Source of the DNA: Rhynchopus sp. YZ270_cl-10
Taxonomy: Eukaryota; Euglenozoa; Diplonemea; Diplonemida; Diplonemidae
DNA: 64,000 nucleotides
Assembly (NCBI GenBank): GCA_964035575.1
Contig: OZ037896.1
Span: 1,178,001-1,242,000, forward strand
Direction of reading: 5' to 3'
Under the pieces are notes generated by a model that worked only from the letters and a program-made list of their open reading frames with translations, ran no database searches and had not been told where the DNA came from. Below are positions 62,801 to 64,000 of this stretch, piece after piece (the stretch's first letter is position 1; every line of letters starts with the position of its first letter). The translations under genes were made by a program, and so were the position numbers.

Positions 62801-63303
62801 TGTACCGCCCTGGGGTGGGGGTGGGGGTGGATCTGTGTGCACCGGTGGACGCGGCACCGCCGAATACTCCGTTGGTGATGGGGGGTGGTGGTGGTGGGCA
62901 AAGTGCCGCAGAGGTCCTGCAGCAGCAGTCCTCTGTGCTGTTAGGTGCAGTGGGGCTGAGTGCGCCGCCGCCCAATACACCGTTGGTGTTGGGAACGCAA
63001 GAGCCAGGTGTCGCGGAAGGGGCGTTCACGCAAAGCGCGTTTGACGCGTGCATGGCGTCGGAGGCCCTCGGGGGAGACCTCAAAGCAGAGCAGGGACGTC
63101 CACCACCGAACACACCGATCATCACGTCAAGTGGCGTCTCGTTGGGTGGGGCAGGAGGAGGTGAGGAAGGTGTGCAGACACATCTCACGCAGTTCGCAGC
63201 CCCGTCGCCCGCGCTGTGTACAACAGACCCGTCCGCATCTGAGGTGGGTCTGAGTGATGCGCAAATGAACTCCTTGCTTGCAGGCATGCTCAATGGGCAG
63301 TGA
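59824..63303 (+). CDS. Large charged coiled-coil protein with PPPNTPLV / QSAFDAC modular tail
   Basis: 1,159 residues, single exon, ATG opening MSLHEPRPPD after a pyrimidine leader. Residues about 20-660 are Arg/Glu/Ala-rich and strongly helical (e.g. QRRQEEAAEQRVLDEESARV), a long coiled coil or single alpha helix. A Thr/Pro linker (TPTPTPAPTRP) follows near 645. After about 730 the tail alternates two motifs. One is P-P-N-(T/S)-P-(L/F/I), at least eight times (APPPNTPLQF, APPPNTPLVP, SAPPPNTPLVL). The other is (T/S)-Q-(S/G)-A-F-D-(D/A), about six times (LTQSAFDAC, FSQSAFDACTG, LTQGAFDDV). Gly runs separate some units. I recognise no family. The layout suggests a structural filament-like protein with an array of docking peptides. 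Confidence 0.8.
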   Translation: MSLHEPRPPDVPRVAQSSAPSRVRERADSAVHRAEAEACVDVETVDRACVRESEDGQRAVHVAAMTRDRLRLADERIARRTLEDSELATREDTEQHSAHLFVLHDLLMAAERDTLEAQEDETYGRADLAAEELTARSIVEHAHVTQLFALASFSRTFDEIHILTERAQSARAEIEVAERIFKSNLCSLEREAWLRSRARELKQEEHTRRMGELNGAPADGFKIATDADAAPSLEEEMMAARRAQRRQEEAAEQRVLDEESARVLQMQRETLLLLEEERNGLQVHEDVRRLAVLNMEAQGFLTHALHPRQQHLLAMAEEWSRASLTDLRRTYVATCLQESYAVHSAALHRERRAFMKEQVSAERTEWLAARAAEGRRCDEERRLQEEEQLCARHARTAQDLQNSDAIFCYERAECDDRALLLSEERRLRDDCMNRYNASHKVAMMSSVQRKVEAEILASTLLFTADNWGILETHRVAREQAIIKDWRTGLSELQAVEVRGYITARSAEVKNEELPYTHLYVSSTPDTSVAAAEKRAEEVVARSASLKAATLECEKQSLEHMAGLRMQWEKEQYEVEMNRVDAARRLEEDELQRAAARCARERQINDAGDVDFVVQCETQARRQLLAQEGTALRRLVHTDTDVHNDATPTPTPAPTRPASAPPRKNSTLDDTDTLTTHAQVDLLIEAESAKRTLYHAMQQRHRDVIERGCNEAVLEVLFPHTASPADAFRVGRGGGGGCGGGAVPTEDWTASSALAAQQSLVTLTPPCPAFTGRAPPPNTPLQFGGRQDTFLPQFCEVGRDAPPPNTPLVPGSDLSQGTLTQSAFDDCVPGVAVHTAPQAPPPNTPSILCTPVKSTLKSRGSAFDEVIVGAIQGALPEVGGVLGTPSLSMHPPPNSPFVTAEPPGGAELTQSAFDACTSPPPSAHALSPGLNPARSAPPNSPLVFDSKGGGGGGGGFSQSAFDACTGRHGIANAPPSPCVANPVKELTQGAFDDVYRPGVGVGVDLCAPVDAAPPNTPLVMGGGGGGQSAAEVLQQQSSVLLGAVGLSAPPPNTPLVLGTQEPGVAEGAFTQSAFDACMASEALGGDLKAEQGRPPPNTPIITSSGVSLGGAGGGEEGVQTHLTQFAAPSPALCTTDPSASEVGLSDAQMNSLLAGMLNGQ

Positions 63304-64000
63304 GGGTGTCTGATAACGAAAAAAGGGGCAATTCTTGCGCGGAATATGACCCCAATGTGGGTGTGTAGGGGGCGCATTATTTTTTTGCATAATTTGTTAT
63401 TTTTGGTGCGTGTTTTATTCTAAGCTGCATGAGGGAGAGTCTCAAGAGATGCATCTCAGATGCACCTCTTCAAGACTGTATGTGTACGAGGGGCATCTCA
63501 TAGTCGTCTTTCGAGCTTTCCCTTTTCTTTGGTGTACAGACTTCGGTTCATTTTAGCTACATTCTTTGGTTCTGTCGAGTCTTCGAGTTTTTGTTTTTTG
63601 TTTCCCACACTGACACTCCGGGGTGCGATAACCCGCGGAGTGTCAGTGCCTGCGTCCCAGAGGCGTTTGCACTATCAACTTCACTTTTTTCCCCGTTCAT
63701 GGTGTGATTCAGGGGGTACGGAGAACCCACGGACAACCCACGGAAGAACCACGGGGGAACCACGGAGAACTGTTTCAGGCTATATTAAGATTTGCGGAGC
63801 ACCTTCGGGAGAACCACGGGGGAACCACGGAGAATCCGTTTGGGTGATCACACCAGTTCATGTTTTTCTCTAAATGCACACAGATGTGAGCACTCAACTT
63901 TCCTGTTCCTTCTATCGTTGGAGGGTGGTTGCAGGGGTGCGGGGGGTTTTTGTACGACAGTGTTAAGAGGTGTGCCCAAGGGCCGCAGGGTTATGTCTGT
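63304..64000. other. Intergenic to the right edge
   Basis: R9 copy at 63323-63365 ('ggggcaattcttgcgcggaa'), an R7 hairpin at 63613-63646 and the 'gaaccacgggg' minirepeat at 63714-63840. No gene seen before the edge. Confidence 0.6.
63714..63840 (+). repeat. Short tandem-like 'gaaccacgggg' repeats
   Basis: At least six versions of G(A/G)ACC(C)ACGG(GG) occur in about 120 bp. The same motif appears in the direct repeats at 12.1 and 13.5 kb and near 42.3 kb. The flanks 'tggtgtgat' and 'atcacacca' are inverted to one another. Confidence 0.55.

Overview
The window is nuclear DNA of a microbial eukaryote. Thirteen protein genes can be read, some split by spliceosomal introns that start GTATG(T/C/A) and end in CAG. 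The intergenic DNA is AT-rich, full of homopolymer T runs, and crowded with short dispersed repeats and small inverted-repeat transposons. The proteins are eukaryotic: U1A/U2B''-type RRM, Vps18, FYVE, BAR, a kinesin-MORN fusion, a Vma22-like V-ATPase assembly factor and an AAAP amino-acid transporter. Splice-site style, pyrimidine-rich leaders and genes that are often intronless would suit a free-living excavate or metamonad protist (Fornicata-like), but that placement is inference only.

Layout. 0-4 kb: ankyrin plus triple CbxX-type AAA protein, cut by the left edge. 5-6 kb: RRM snRNP protein whose reading frame stops inside a mariner-like MITE. 8-10 kb: secreted or surface protein with one membrane span. 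10-19 kb: no gene; dispersed repeats, two hAT-like elements and a 1 kb block of three simple-sequence arrays. 19-23 kb: divergent SpoU/TrmH-like protein, Vma22-like protein and a WD40 protein ending in a CaaX box. 23-30 kb: repeats, a hAT-like element carrying a 12-bp minisatellite, and nested MITEs. 30-33 kb: kinesin-like/MORN protein. 33.7-41.2 kb: one amino-acid transporter whose single intron holds a 5.6 kb hAT-type element built of giant palindromes. 41-46 kb: repeats and a 1.66 kb hAT-like element. 46-57 kb: RING membrane protein, FYVE protein, Vps18 (8 exons) and BAR protein. 57-60 kb: repeats and a nested MITE. 59.8-63.3 kb: long charged coiled-coil protein with a modular PPPNTPLV / QSAFDAC tail.

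All thirteen genes lie on the + strand. Several belong to the endolysosomal system (Vma22-like, FYVE, Vps18, BAR and possibly the transporter), although nothing shows they are co-regulated. The clearest novelty is the mobile DNA. Six elements have 8-bp target-site duplications that can be read directly, five of them with CAGG-type ends. Three elements sit inside members of dispersed repeat families, so the empty site can be read from other copies. One intron is almost entirely a nested palindromic composite that includes a fragment resembling a hAT/DUF659 transposase.
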